64,000 nt of DNA from Drosophila pseudoobscura (Eukaryota > Arthropoda > Insecta > Diptera > Drosophilidae): assembly GCF_009870125.1 (NCBI RefSeq), contig NC_046679.1, positions 15,872,001-15,936,000 on the forward strand, given 5' to 3'. The number at the start of each line of letters is the position of its first letter. The first letter of the stretch is position 1. Made by a program: the position numbers and the translations under genes. The notes beneath the pieces are model-generated. The model was not told where the DNA came from and searched no databases. It worked only from the letters and a program-made list of their open reading frames with translations. Below, one piece after another: positions 22,920-35,500 of the stretch.

Positions 22920-24335
22920 TAAGTCTAGATGTCACAGGGAACTCCCCAAAAACAGCCGCTGTTACCGCGGCTATTCCGTGATTTCCACCTTCTTTGCATT
23001 TACAGTTAAAGTCGAGACACAGAGTCTGCAGAGTTGCGATGCCAAAACGACCAGCGGCGCCCTTTGGCGCAGTTGTGGCCCACTACTCCGCCCCCAGAAG
23101 ACGAATTTCATTGAAAAACAATCGAAAAGGGAAGAAGAAGAACAGACCCTGGACTGGTGGTGGGGGTGGAACAGCTGTTCGTCTGGAAACGGCATTTGGA
23201 CACTGGCTTCTGGTGCGTGTGCCGTGGGGAATGGGGCCTTTTTCACCTCTGCCTGTACCATCCTGCTGTTCTCGCCAGGAGCCAGCAGCATGGGTGCATC
23301 TACTGACCAGCAACATCTACTGCTCCGATACGGAGGCTCATCTCATCGAGGTAGCCCGCCTGGATGGCAGCAGTCGGCGTGTGCTCTTGTGGAAGGGGGT
23401 GGAGAAGCCGCGTTTCCTTGTCTTCGAGCCGCGTCGCGGCTCTGTACATGGACAGAGTCGCCTCGGACTCCATACGCCGCGCCACGACGGGCGAATCCGA
23501 GCTGTAATCATGGCCGGGAGCTCATATTCGACCAGGAGACGAGACGCCTCTACTGGATGGCAAGAAGCGTCGGATACTGGTTGGTAGCTAGGACTAAGTG
23601 TACTGGAGCGCCTGGAGCACCGGGGATATTGATCAAGACGGGCCAGAGCCGCAGCCTCGCCAAGGACGTGCCCTGCATCCCCCCAGCTACGCCAGACTGC
23701 CAGAATGTGTCGTTGCCGGTGTCCGGCAAGAATATCCGTGCCGAGGTGAAGCTCTCTCAAGTATTCAGCTCTGATCTAAAACGTTGCCTCTTTTAGCTTC
23801 TTGGGCGAACTCGCAGAAGCCTCGCAACATTGCCGTGCATGCCATGAAGAGGAGACGTCTGCTTTTCTCGAAAGATGTCGGCAGCCATGAGACCATCATT
23901 TGGGCCCGAGTCGATGGCAATGAGGGTGTGGACCAACAGTACGAAGAAGTTATAGACATCAATGGAAAGAACAAGTAAGCAACCATATTGGACACCTCTG
24001 GACACGTGTAATCTCCTGTTCCCTCTCTACAGAAAAACCCTTACTTCCATGCAGGGGGATTTATGTACTGGCTGGACGACAAGACCGGACTGGAGAGGAT
24101 CACTGTCAACGGAGAGCGTCGTTCCGTGATATTCTTCTCGCAGGGAAGCACGCAGTCAAGCACTCCCTTTTAAAGACCTTAAATATGCAATAGAGAACCT
24201 GCCGGATATTGCATTTGAGGTTCAACGCGACCAAGCTGCGGATGAAGATGGAGCGAAAAGACTCTGGACGAGTGTGCCAGGTTACCACTACCACAATGCA
24301 TTCTACAAGGACAAATGTGTAGTTGGCGTGTATTA
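22920..24335 (+). pseudogene. Decayed LRP5/6-type (arrow-like) receptor gene fragment
   Basis: Several frames read in order give YWTD beta-propeller sequence of the Wnt co-receptor family. From about 23286: TSNIYCSDTEAHLIEVARLD, then SSRRVLLWKGVEKPRFLVFE. After a shift come VASDSIRR, a stop and DGKKRRILVG. Then VYWSAWSTGDI with stops around 23504-23595, an inter-propeller segment PDCQNVSLPVSGKNIRAEV, and from 23810 KPRNIAVHAMKRRRLLFSKD with GSHETIIWARVDGN. Finally INGKNK|KTLTSM and WLDDKTGLERITVNGERRS. At least four frameshifts or stops and missing EGF-like modules make it non-functional. A precise GTAAGC...CTACAG intron (about 23976-24032) interrupts INGKNKKTL. Its retention argues for DNA-level duplication rather than retrocopying if the parent has an intron there. 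Arrow lies on another chromosome arm in D. melanogaster (from memory). Confidence 0.75.
24160..24334 (+). pseudogene. Unassigned coding-like tail after the propeller fragment
   Basis: The frame that includes KYAIENLPDIAFEVQRDQA and GYHYHNAFYKDKCVVGVY ends in TAA at about 24334. Codons and composition look protein-derived, but it does not resemble the LRP5/6 sequence expected after the WLDDKTG motif. It may be the end of another copied gene, joined to the propeller pseudogene. I do not recognise it. Confidence 0.35.
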
Positions 24336-24391
24336 ACATATAAAGAAATGAATTAAGTGGAAATTGTTTTGGCTTAAATCTTATTTTAGAC

Positions 24392-25096
24392 ACAATCAAA
24401 ATCAGTAGTACATCATCCCCTTCGGCCAAGCGCCAGACCTTACACAAGCGCAGAGCTAACGGGAATAGCCACGCCTTCGGTTTGGAGGAGAAGCGTTTCC
24501 GATCCGACAACAACAACGACAATAATCAGGCGGAGCAGCAACAACCGGCAGCTGCCGGGGTAGACGTCAGTCCACCATCCGAAGCATCCGAGGACTCCGA
24601 CGACTCGGGCGTCAGTTGGGATGAGCTGAGCTCAGTGCCGCCGTGTCCGATTCCTCTCGCCGCAATATCAACAATAGCAACGAAATCAACGCAGATTAAA
24701 TCCACGAAGCGGATCCCAATACCATGCGTCGCCACCTTTCTTTCGGGCTGCCCCTGCAGCAGCAGGACGCTCTATGTCCTGCTCTGCGGGCACCAGTCCT
24801 TCCCCTTTGGCAAGCTCCGATTTTTCTGCCGGATCCACTCCAACATTTGTTGCGCTTCGTATTTGGATAGTGTCGTAGATAAGCTTGAAAAGAAGCGCGA
24901 GTATGATGGGCCCAGCCAGGACCCCCACCCAGTGGGCGCAGTGGGAAGTCCAGACGACGATGACCGGTGGCTCAGGGGTCGGTGGCTGGAAATATCTGTA
25001 TGCCTTCAGGCCGACTTTTTCCACATCCGCAATACACTCAGAAATCATCTTACAGGAATGCAGTTTTTTCGCTATTCGGAAAAAAAACTCCTATGA
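24392..25096 (+). pseudogene. Unassigned coding-like block, open on both strands
   Basis: After a TTATTTTAG acceptor, one + frame stays open for about 235 codons to TGA-region 25096. The first third reads like a real exon, with C/G-ending codons: SAKRQTLHKRRANGNSHAFG, then EEKRFRSDNNN, QQQPAAAG and SEASEDSDDSGVSWDELSS. The rest is cysteine- and aspartate-rich and less natural. Antisense, 24686-25048 is open for 120 codons from an ATG and includes a membrane-like stretch WVGVLAGPIILALLFKLIYD. I cannot decide which strand was coding, and recognise neither protein. Its position beside an LRP5/6 pseudogene inside direct repeats suggests another captured or duplicated gene piece. Confidence 0.35.
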
Positions 25097-25159
25097 TTCG
25101 AATTAAACTGTTTTCAATTGAAATCGCACCTCTGGAAAGAACACCAAGAGCTCCCTGAG

Positions 25160-25573
25160 GCTCTGATCCGTTCGACACGAAGACACTGCATCCCGTCATT
25201 AAATGAAGACGAAATTTCGTTAACTGGAACTAACAATTTTGAACGAAAAAATATATAATTTCCGCTTTATTTTAGACCCCTGTGGAAAAAGGTGACAACT
25301 TAAATTTAGGAAATTGAAACAATCGAATGAAATTATGAGTTCAGAGTTGAGTGTCTCAGCTAGCTAGATCAGGGATCGGGATCAGGATATTTGTACAGAA
25401 AACTATTCAAATGCATGCATATGTCAAAACCATATCAATCTGAGAACATGTATTTACGTTTTAAAAACAATTTGAACAATATCTTCATATGAAATTACCG
25501 AAATCGGGTATACACGCATCATATCTTCATATTGCGACTGTTTTTTTTAAACTATTTTGTTTAAACCTTAATT
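25160..25573. other. AT-rich spacer inside the island
   Basis: No coding-like frame or recognisable site apart from a TCTTCATAT word repeated at about 25482 and 25523. Confidence 0.5.
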
Positions 25574-25698
25574 TAGCCAAAATACAATAAAAGCCAGTGT
25601 TAAGAATAAAACAGTAAAGTAGAAAATTGATTCATTAATCGGGTAAAATTATGTGGGCAGAAATAAATGTTCTATATAGCTGGGAATATTCGACGGAA
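25574..25698 (+). repeat. Direct repeat flanking the accessory island, right copy
   Basis: 125 bp that align with 22697-22820. This copy lies 186 bp before the Noa36 start codon, so it may be the original and the left copy a duplicate of the Noa36 5' flank. Confidence 0.85.
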
Positions 25699-25829
25699 GA
25701 TAAAAATTAAGGAATATGTAAAATAGAACGTGAGTTCGTCAGTATATTTACGGTATATTTTTTAAGTTGAGACAGTATATTTTGAAATATTTTTGAGGGT
25801 CGGACGGTTTTTTTTTACCGATAAATCAG

Positions 25830-25840
25830 CGGTCACACTG
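25830..25840 (+). promoter_or_regulatory. Noa36: Core promoter motif 1 of Noa36
   Basis: CGGTCACACTG matches the Drosophila motif YGGTCACACTR exactly and in sense orientation, 44 bp before the start codon. A TATA-less housekeeping promoter with a very short 5' UTR is implied. Confidence 0.75.
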
Positions 25841-25880
25841 CCAGTCAGTTTTTTGTCACAAATAATTTTCGTAAAAATAA

Positions 25881-26890
<1,010 letters not shown>

Positions 26891-27006
26891 GATCTGTAAA
26901 ACAGACAAATATTTTGATGTGCTTTTTTCCCCCTCACATGGCCTGTTATTGACCCATTTAATCAGTTTTTGGCTGTGTAATTGTTGGACCTGTAATGCAA
27001 TAGTGA

Positions 27007-27012
27007 AATAAA
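27007..27012 (+). other. Noa36: Noa36 polyadenylation signal
   Basis: AATAAA 117 bp after the stop codon, in an AT-rich context. Confidence 0.65.
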
Positions 27013-30000
27013 TTCAGTTGTCGAAACAAAAAAATTCAGACTGTACTCCCAGAGATGGCAACAGGCTGCACCTGGCCCAAAACCAACCTTGTATCTTTTT
27101 GTGGCATCAGTCGAATGCAACAAGCTCCAAGTTGGCTCTCGGCCAATTGGCCAATTGGGATGGCTCCTGCTCCATTTATACAGGGAGCAGGAGTAAAAGG
27201 ATGGCTGCTGTAATCAGGCAGCTGTGCCGTGCTAAGGGTACGCACATGATGATGGCGATGCCAGCGGCGCTGCCGGCAACGACGCTGGCTGACTCTGTTG
27301 ATAGACTCATCCATCTCCAATCCACTTACGAACGCAAATATTTACACAATTTACTCGAAAACGGAGGTATGAGCATATAATATTTCCAAAAACGATGGCA
27401 AACACACACGCACACATCCACCACACGCACTCCAGCACAGATACCACGCACACACAGACACAAATTTGGGAACATTTGGCAAATGTTTGGCAGCAGTTAA
27501 GTTAGGCAGAACAGAGCACAACATCAGGGAAAGCAGCAGAAGAGGATAGGATAGAGGACCAACCAGAACCCCATCATCATCAGGCATTGCAAATCGATGA
27601 TAAGACTGAGAGAGAGAGAGAAAACAGAGCAGGAGAGGAGCATAAGCATAGTTCTTCTGCATATGAATGAAATCATATTGTATGTGCCGTTACTTATATA
27701 CATACATACATTATGTACATATATTCCTGTGCGGGTGCGTGGGTGAGTGGGAAGGCAAATCAACTGTGTACATAATACAGATTAGTATGAGAGAGGATAT
27801 GGGATGCACATGTAAAAACATGCACAGTAAATACAGTGATGACTCAATGGATTGTACTCAAAGAAACCGAAAGTACTTATTCCATTTGTATGAGGTATAA
27901 AGATTGTAGAAACATAAGAATAACATAGAAATTTGTAACATATACAATAATAACAACAACAATAAATACAATAATAGGCTGCTTTTTGGCAATCAGCTAA
28001 TCGCTAATCTGCGCCGAATAAGTGCCTTTCTCTGAAGATCTGATCAAAACTAACATACAAATTAAATTATGTCTTCAATAGCTGTACGAGCCCATGATTG
28101 TATCAAAGTTTTTTAGTTTGTTTGATAGAAATTACCCAAAGATAGTGATTAATACTTTTAAAATGAATCTGTTCACTGCGGCAAAAGGTGCATCTGCAAT
28201 TAGTAGAGTTTTGGTTGAATATTACGATTTTAATAGTTGTGTAAAATGAAAAAAGACTGTAAGAATTGGTTTGCTATATAAATCATAGGTGTTTTCTTTT
28301 CGATTTGTGTGTATTCCCTGCAATATTAAATTTAACCAATTGTTCGCTCTATCGAGCGTTAACTGTTTCCACATACCGATGGCACAGATCAGGTCCAGCT
28401 TAAATATAATGGCTGCCTGCCAGCACTTTGTGTGTGTATTTCAATCAAAATGGCTAGGCCCAATGTCCAAGTCAGGGCTACTCAACGAAATTAGAAATGC
28501 CATTGGGCGTGGGGTGGATGTCGATGATGACGATGGGGGCGCTCCGCAACTGAATCTCTGGCGCGGTGAGAGTGAGGAGTAGAATTGTTTTGGACACTGG
28601 TCTGTGGTGGTCACTGCCAAACATCAATAATAATTCCATAAATGTAATCAGAGAGAGGCAAACAAGGGCCGAGTCAAGTCACTGTGATTGAGCTCTTAAT
28701 TGCACTGCGATATTAATCCTTGAGCCATTCATCTCACCCCCTATGGTCGCATCCTTTTGGCCACTTCCCATCATGATGACCATTTTCATTAGATGGAGTG
28801 CATTCTCAATTACCAGATGGAGGGTCCCGGACTGAGCTAACCATCAAGAGTTTAAAGTCCCACAGAGATCAGGGTTCATACTAGCAGCATTTCTGGGAAC
28901 TCTCTTTAGGGACGAGAATCACTTCCGATCGGCATTATCGCTTGCTTATTTATGCAATGCCAATATTTTGGTTGCGCGAAGTCAAGCCATAACAAAAATA
29001 GAGTCCGGGCCGGGTTCAGGATTAGGTGGGAAAATCCTTGGGACTATCCGAAAAACACGTGGAAAAGTCAAAAAGTCCGGCTTATGGTCAAACGCAATTA
29101 GCGTTAATTACAACGGAAAACAGCCTGAACAACAGATTCCCATTGCCAGGCTGCAGCATCCTTCTGGAAAAGGACCTGCTTCGGCTGCAGCTCCTGCTCC
29201 TGGTCCTGGTCCTGGTCCTGCTCCCACCACTCCACCCCCATTGCGGACACTTGAAGTTTAATTTAATTTTTTCTTGCGGCTGCCGTAACGTCGTTTGCTT
29301 CAAGTGATTGCGCCATGGGATTGGCTATAGGATGGGTGGAAGAATGGCTGACACCCATCCTGGGCGTGGAGTGGAGTGCCTGATGCGGCATAGTTTCTAA
29401 CGTCATCATCAACATCATCCACATCGACAGCACCATCGACAAGCGCTCGTCAGGGCTGGTGCCGGTGCCGGTGCCGCAACTTGCGATGATTGATGGTGCG
29501 TAATTTGGAAAATTAGAAGCGTCCGGAAAGGACAGATAGGCCAGCCAGGATACGCAGTAAAGGGGTGGCTCCGCTCTGCTCGGCTCCGTTTTCCCTCCCA
29601 TTTTTTCTTTTATTCTATTTTTTTTGGCCTTTGCTAATGTTGTTGGCACAACAAGGTGTGTCCTGGTCCTGGTTGCCGGCCTAGTAGCCACTGCCACTGC
29701 CACCGCCACTGCCGCGTGTCCTGCCGCCGCTCGACGCTTGCGGGCGCGTGCAGAGCCCTACAACAAAGTTGCGCGTGGTTATTAGAAAACAATTTAATTA
29801 AATATTCACTTGAAGTACAACAACAACAGCCGCAGCAAAAAGAGAGGAAAATAGCGTTGGGAGAGGCCTCGCTTTCCCATCATACAGTAAAGAGCTCAAA
29901 CAATGCCCATCAATATTAAACGATGTTGCTCGCTGTCCATTTAGAGCGCTGCTCCAGTTCCTCGCAAGCGTCGTCCTTGTTCTTGCTGTTGTTTTTAGTC

Positions 30001-32270
30001 GTCGTCCTCGCTGGCCCGTGATGTAATGTGAGAAAGTTTTTCGACTGTGGGTGTGTGAGTGCGTGTGTGTGTGTGTGGTCGAGGGTCTGTGGAATGGGGA
30101 TAAGGATACGGAAAGCAAGCTGGAGCCAGGGAACGCCTTTGATCTGGTTTGAAGTTGGACAGAACCCATGAAAATCTATGGATCAAAGCTTGGGAAAGTG
30201 TTATGTTCTCAGTTGTCTTACGGTCTAGGAATGTTCTGTAGTGTGTTCCCTGAGTATAGAAAGTATTAAATTCCGATAAAAGTTTCTTTAGAAAGCATAA
30301 AAAGGGAACTTTCTGTACCCTCTAGAATAGTGGAGGAGGAGTTTCTTTATATCTTTTAGAGTTCTTTCCACAAATAAAACTACATATCCCCTGTACAAAT
30401 TTGCATAGAATTTCTCTTTTCCAAAGCCAAGAATGTGCCTAAGTCCGGAGAGTGATTACTGCAGAAGTCATTCAACAAACGCTCTACCCGTACACCCAAA
30501 CTTAGATCATTAGAAAGTCCCTCTATCTCTTAGGTGCAACAAAGCCTTCACCTCACACAAAAGCGGTTACAAAGTCATCTATTTCCAATTGTGCCCAGAA
30601 AGGAGCTTTAGCCTGGCATGTGGCACTGCACCCGCACAACAGGGGGCAGCCAGCAACCAGGACACCGATGCCCAGAGCCTTGTGCTCACCCGCACAACCA
30701 GCTGAGAAGTCAGCGTAGGACAAAGGGAAAGTCGTTGGCTGTCTAATTGCATCAGCGACGCTTCCCTGGCCACGCGACCAGTGTGTCTCACCTGCAATTA
30801 AACTGTCACATTAGGAACGGGAGGAACGGGAGGTACGGGGGGAACGGGCATGCATCCCATGGAATGGATTCTCACCTTAATGCAAAGTGATGACGCAGCT
30901 CGAAAAGCGATTCCAAATACAATCGGGAGCAGGGCAGGGCAGTGCAGGGCAGCGCCGGGGGAGGACTGAGTAACAATTGAGGGCCACGTGTCGGGCAGGA
31001 CTGAAAGTTGGGCCCAAAAGCAAGAGGCAGGGACCTTCCACCAACCGAAAGTTTTGCTTAGGGATTAGCCGCAGCTCAGAGCGTGTCGTGGATGCGAATG
31101 TTGGCTGGTGGTTTCTGCCCATACCAATGCCAATGCCAATGCCAATGCCTAGACCTGCTTTCCACCCATTGTGTTTGCTTACAGTTACAGCAACAGCTAC
31201 AGCTACAGCCAACTAATGAAAGCAAATCTCCGCATTAATTTCAAACGAATTTGTTTTGATGCCGTGATAAGCCGTCAACCGGCAACCGGCATACGACTGT
31301 CGACGATGTATGTACATCATACCAAACGGAACAAAAAACAAACTACGAAAAGCGTTTGCCATTTGGGCGACTGCCGGCTGATCCCACTGAGCCGTGCTCC
31401 ATCCCCTGCACCCGTTCCCCGGCCCGGTTTTGATTTCTGTCAATAGCCCGGCGGGCCGCCACTTGAGCGTCGAGACGAGGCTCAGCTTTGGCATCGAATG
31501 AAACTGAATTTTGCAATGCGCCCGAGGGGATCCTGGCTGGAAGCATACACACACACGCGCGCGCGCTTTGCATTACAATTGCCGAGCGGGCACCACACCC
31601 CCACGACCTACGCCCACGGCCAACTACAGTTATTAACCTCTACTTACACTGCTCCGCAGGGTTTATGCTTCACGATTGCTTGACAAGTGTATTCCAGAAC
31701 TGTAGAGGGTTGATTGGGATCAGACTTCTTCACGGCATGTGAAGATGGTGTTGAAATAAATTTGAGATTTGATTGAATTTTAACATTCCAATATCCATCC
31801 GCAAGTACTACAATAATAGTGCATGTGTTTGTGGCAAAGGAGTATTCCAGAATTTATAGTACAAGACAAGATACTTCCATAGATCATCTTTAGCACTTCT
31901 AGTTTTAAGGGTGCATACATTCAAAACTAATTGAAATTTGACATTTTCATCGATGTGCTCTGCTCTATTTTCATTTGTATTCATGTATACTTGTTAGATA
32001 CTGTGATGACCAGTGTACTTTCGCTCGAGGCTAAGTGTGTAATTAAAGTAGTTGCGGTTTATTATGACGATGGCGATGGCGAGGGCGATGTCGAGGATGA
32101 TGATGATGATGATGGTGATTATGCTGACCTGCACTTGTCGTGAAGCACCGGCCTGGGAAGTACTGGCCTGGGAATCTATTTGTACATCCCTCTACAAGTC
32201 CTCGCCGCGTGCTCTGCACGTGAGCCTGACCAATGATAATGATCTCACATGCAAGTGCCATCAAACGAAC
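27013..32270. other. Non-coding DNA, distal upstream of fork head
   Basis: No coding-like frame. Seen: GAGA runs (27610-27625), an imperfect (CTCCTG/GTCCTG) island at 29185-29225, GT runs at 30055-30075, a (CCAATG)n array at 31122-31150, an ACAGCT array at 31186-31208 and a GATGATG run at 32092-32115. Small frames over these repeats are artefacts. Confidence 0.5.
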
Positions 32271-32540
32271 TGTGAGAGCGTCTTTTCATGGGCTAAACAA
32301 TCAACGATTCGACATCGTCGATTGTGTATACGGCTAAATTATTTATTGTCAACAATGGAGCATTTATATATGCCAGAATATGGCGTATATTGTCCGTACA
32401 GTACATGTCGTCAGTATATCGTTCCAATGTCAAGATTAATCGCCAGCTGTGCGACGAGGTTAGCGGACAGGTAACATCAGCTACCCGACAAATCAACTCT
32501 TACCCCAGCTCCAGAGCAGAGAAGGAGTCCGATTCCGAGT
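32270..32540. promoter_or_regulatory. fkh: Candidate fork head salivary-gland enhancer with Exd/Hox site
   Basis: AAGATTAATCGCCAGCTGTG begins at 32432 and contains AGATTAATCG (32433-32442). That is the Exd-Scr composite site I remember from the fkh[250] enhancer, which drives fork head in the embryonic salivary gland under Sex combs reduced with Extradenticle and Homothorax. The surrounding 270 bp are free of microsatellites, unlike most of this intergenic DNA, and also hold AT-rich homeodomain-type words (AATTATTTATTG). It lies about 9.8 kb upstream of the fkh start. The site identity is from memory and the boundaries are arbitrary. Confidence 0.6.
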
Positions 32541-35500
32541 CCGAGTCAGACTTCTATATAAAATGAAATATTATGCCAGTCTTTATTGTGGAAAAAATAT
32601 TTCAAGTTCGGCAGCTTGTCAAGTGGCACTTGTCGTCAGTTGAACGTCACGGCGTTCGGCCACTTTGTCAATTCAAGTGAAATTTTTATTAATTTCGTTT
32701 TTAAACTGCATCACCGAGACACACACACACACAAGCGTGTGACAGATATATCCATATATATTAAATGCTCTTGATACACGTTCTCATCAATGAGAGTTTT
32801 TGTGTGTTAATGCTAACAAATTGCCGGCGATTCGTCAGCTCTCATCAGTCCCAGTTCCCTAAAAATCATCACCATCCACATACCCAGGCACAGGCACAGG
32901 CACAGGCACTGGCTTTGGCACTGGGACTGGCGGTGCCTTTGTGTGGTGTCTCTGCTGTGTGACCTGTATCCTTAATTCTTCGCCTGGTCTTAGCCGCTCT
33001 TTTCTGGCCATTGGCCCTTCCCTTGCTTTGTTGCCAATTGACAGTTGTAAATGTTTGTTGTAAATTGTGCTTTAAAGGTGCTAATAGAGTGCCACCGCCG
33101 TGCGCGTTTTCCCAACTTCTTCTGTTTTGTTTTTGTTTTATGTTTTATGTTTTTCTGATTTTTTTTATTTTTTGATTGAGTTGCCCCACAGAAAATCAAT
33201 GAACTCTTCTGGCTGCCATCTACAAGATACAACCTTTTTATGATGCTTTTGCTCGCCGCTTGGCTTGAGTTCTCTTTGATTTCGCACCGACCAAAGGCGA
33301 GTGGAGTGAATCACAAGAACTTCACACCGTCTTTCGATTAGGAGGAGGAGTACGGCATAGTATGGTATGGTATGGTATCGCATGGAATGCTGCAGTAGCT
33401 GGCAAATGCAAACTATTTATGAAGTGTTGCGGTCCACAGTCTGGGAATCTTTGTTTGTCTAGCAAATTATTGTGGCATTTTGAGAATGCCTTCATGAGTT
33501 AATCTATATATGTACATATAGCCAAGGGTGTACCCAGGGGGTGGCAGAGGGGGTCAGCTGCCACCACTTGAGCATTCTTATTAGAAATATGGATTTTGCT
33601 GCATTGATTTGGTATTGTTTTCCGAGTCAATCCTTCTAAATACATGTAACATTATCATCTTACGCGTAAAACTCACGCATGGAAAGGAATCCGGCCGTAT
33701 CGTTGTGTATCCTATAGCTGCTTCCTTTGCTGAAGTTTCTCTTCTGGTTTTCACTCTCTTTTTTATTGATTGAAACCAACTTTCGGTTGTTTGCTCTAGA
33801 TGTCATTGACTTTCTAGCTGTGACTTTGGTGCAGCCAAGTGTAACGATTATAGGCAGCAGCCACGAAAACAAACACACCTTCAGAGCCTTGTCAAAAAGG
33901 CACAACATACATATGTATGTACATTCATATATTTTATATTGCACCAAATTATTGTTAACTGACTGCCTTCCATATTTTGGCCATTATTAAATTAACGCTT
34001 TGCCTGTTTGCTGCGTCATCACTGAGGGCCAGGAAGGGAATCGGAATCGGAGGTGGAGTTGGAGATGGAGCTGGTTGACTGTCCTGCCCGTTATGCGTCG
34101 AAGGATGTTACGACGGTTACAGTCACTGCCACAAAGTCAGAGCCAGAGTCAACGTCAGCGTCAGCGAGCGAGAGCGAGAGAGAGACTCTGGCTAACAAGG
34201 GTGCCGCATGTCCAGTTGAAATGCCAATGACTTGCCATTTTCAATGGCACTTGGCACGTCAGCGGCACGTCACGTCATGCGTATGGCCAACCAGGAGGAG
34301 ACTCACCCAGAGACAGACACAGACACAGACCCAGAGACAGAACCGCAACCAGATGTGTGACCCATAGAGCAGAGATATCCAAAACTCTGTTATCAATCGA
34401 AATCGATGACGGACCACACACGAAGCGGCAGTATGCGGTGCTGCTTTTAACAACTCCATGGCACATCACACATTCTTATCAGCTGAGGGACATGGTCTCT
34501 GGGCCTGAGCCGAAGTCTGACCCACAGATGATCCTCCTCATAAAGACGATGATGATGATGACTCTTACAAACTGGATGAAGACAACCTTTAAGCCCTGAG
34601 CTGGAGCTGTAGCTGGAGCCGTGTGTGGGGCTGGCTGTCTGGCTGTCTGGCTGGCCGGTTGACTGGTTGACTGGCTGCTTGTTGGATGCGCACGCATCAT
34701 CGTGTAAGCGCCACTTATGTCACTTGTGCCGTTGATGTAGAGATGGAGCCAGCCTCCATTGGAGCACATTCGAGCACTCACCACATGCTGCAGCTCCAAG
34801 TCCAACTCCAACTCCAAGTCTGACTCCAACTCCAACTCGTTTCCATCTTCCAGCTCCAGTTTCTACTATGCGCTGCCGTGTTGTTGCTACTTCATAATGT
34901 GCTGGGTCTTGATGGGATTAACACAAACGGCCAACACATCTCAAGCACCTAAAGCTGTGTGCCAGTTTGCTTTTTACATAGTCATCACCATGATCAACAG
35001 CTATGCGGCCGGTGCTGGTGCTGGTGCTGCTTCTCTTCAGGTGTCCAAAGTCTGCATCTCTTCAGCATCAGCATCAGCTTCAACATCAGCATCTCCGCTT
35101 TATCTTCAGCTTAGCTCCAGTCTCGTAGCGATCTCTGGGCTGTCTGCCTTGGCTGAAGAGCTAATTTTCGTGTCAGCCCCGGCAAAAGTTTATGAATGAT
35201 AGCCAGAAGAAAACGCCAGAAACCAGAAACCGGTATTCAAATTTGTATTTTTATTTATTTTATATTTTACCGATTCCCTTGCCTAAATCTCGTTGTAAAT
35301 TGATTAATGCCTTCGGAGTTAGCTCCACAGCTCCCCTCGTCGTACTGGTCATCATCATTGTCATTGTTTTCGGAAGTAATTAAGACCCAATCGGGCGGAC
35401 TGAGCAAATAAAACTTCAATCATATTTGCTTTGGCGTTTCGACACTCCAAAAATCACAACGCATTGCGATAAGTCCCAGTGCCAGGCCCAGTTCCAGTGT

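Noticed and set aside
22789-23796. 335-codon + frame taken as one intact gene
   Set aside because: The recognisable YWTD segments lie in different frames, so this frame is a mixture of pseudogene and out-of-frame sequence.
34759-35199. 146-codon Ser/Ala-rich + frame
   Set aside because: It derives from AACTCC and CATCAG repeats, with no promoter, domain or codon signature.
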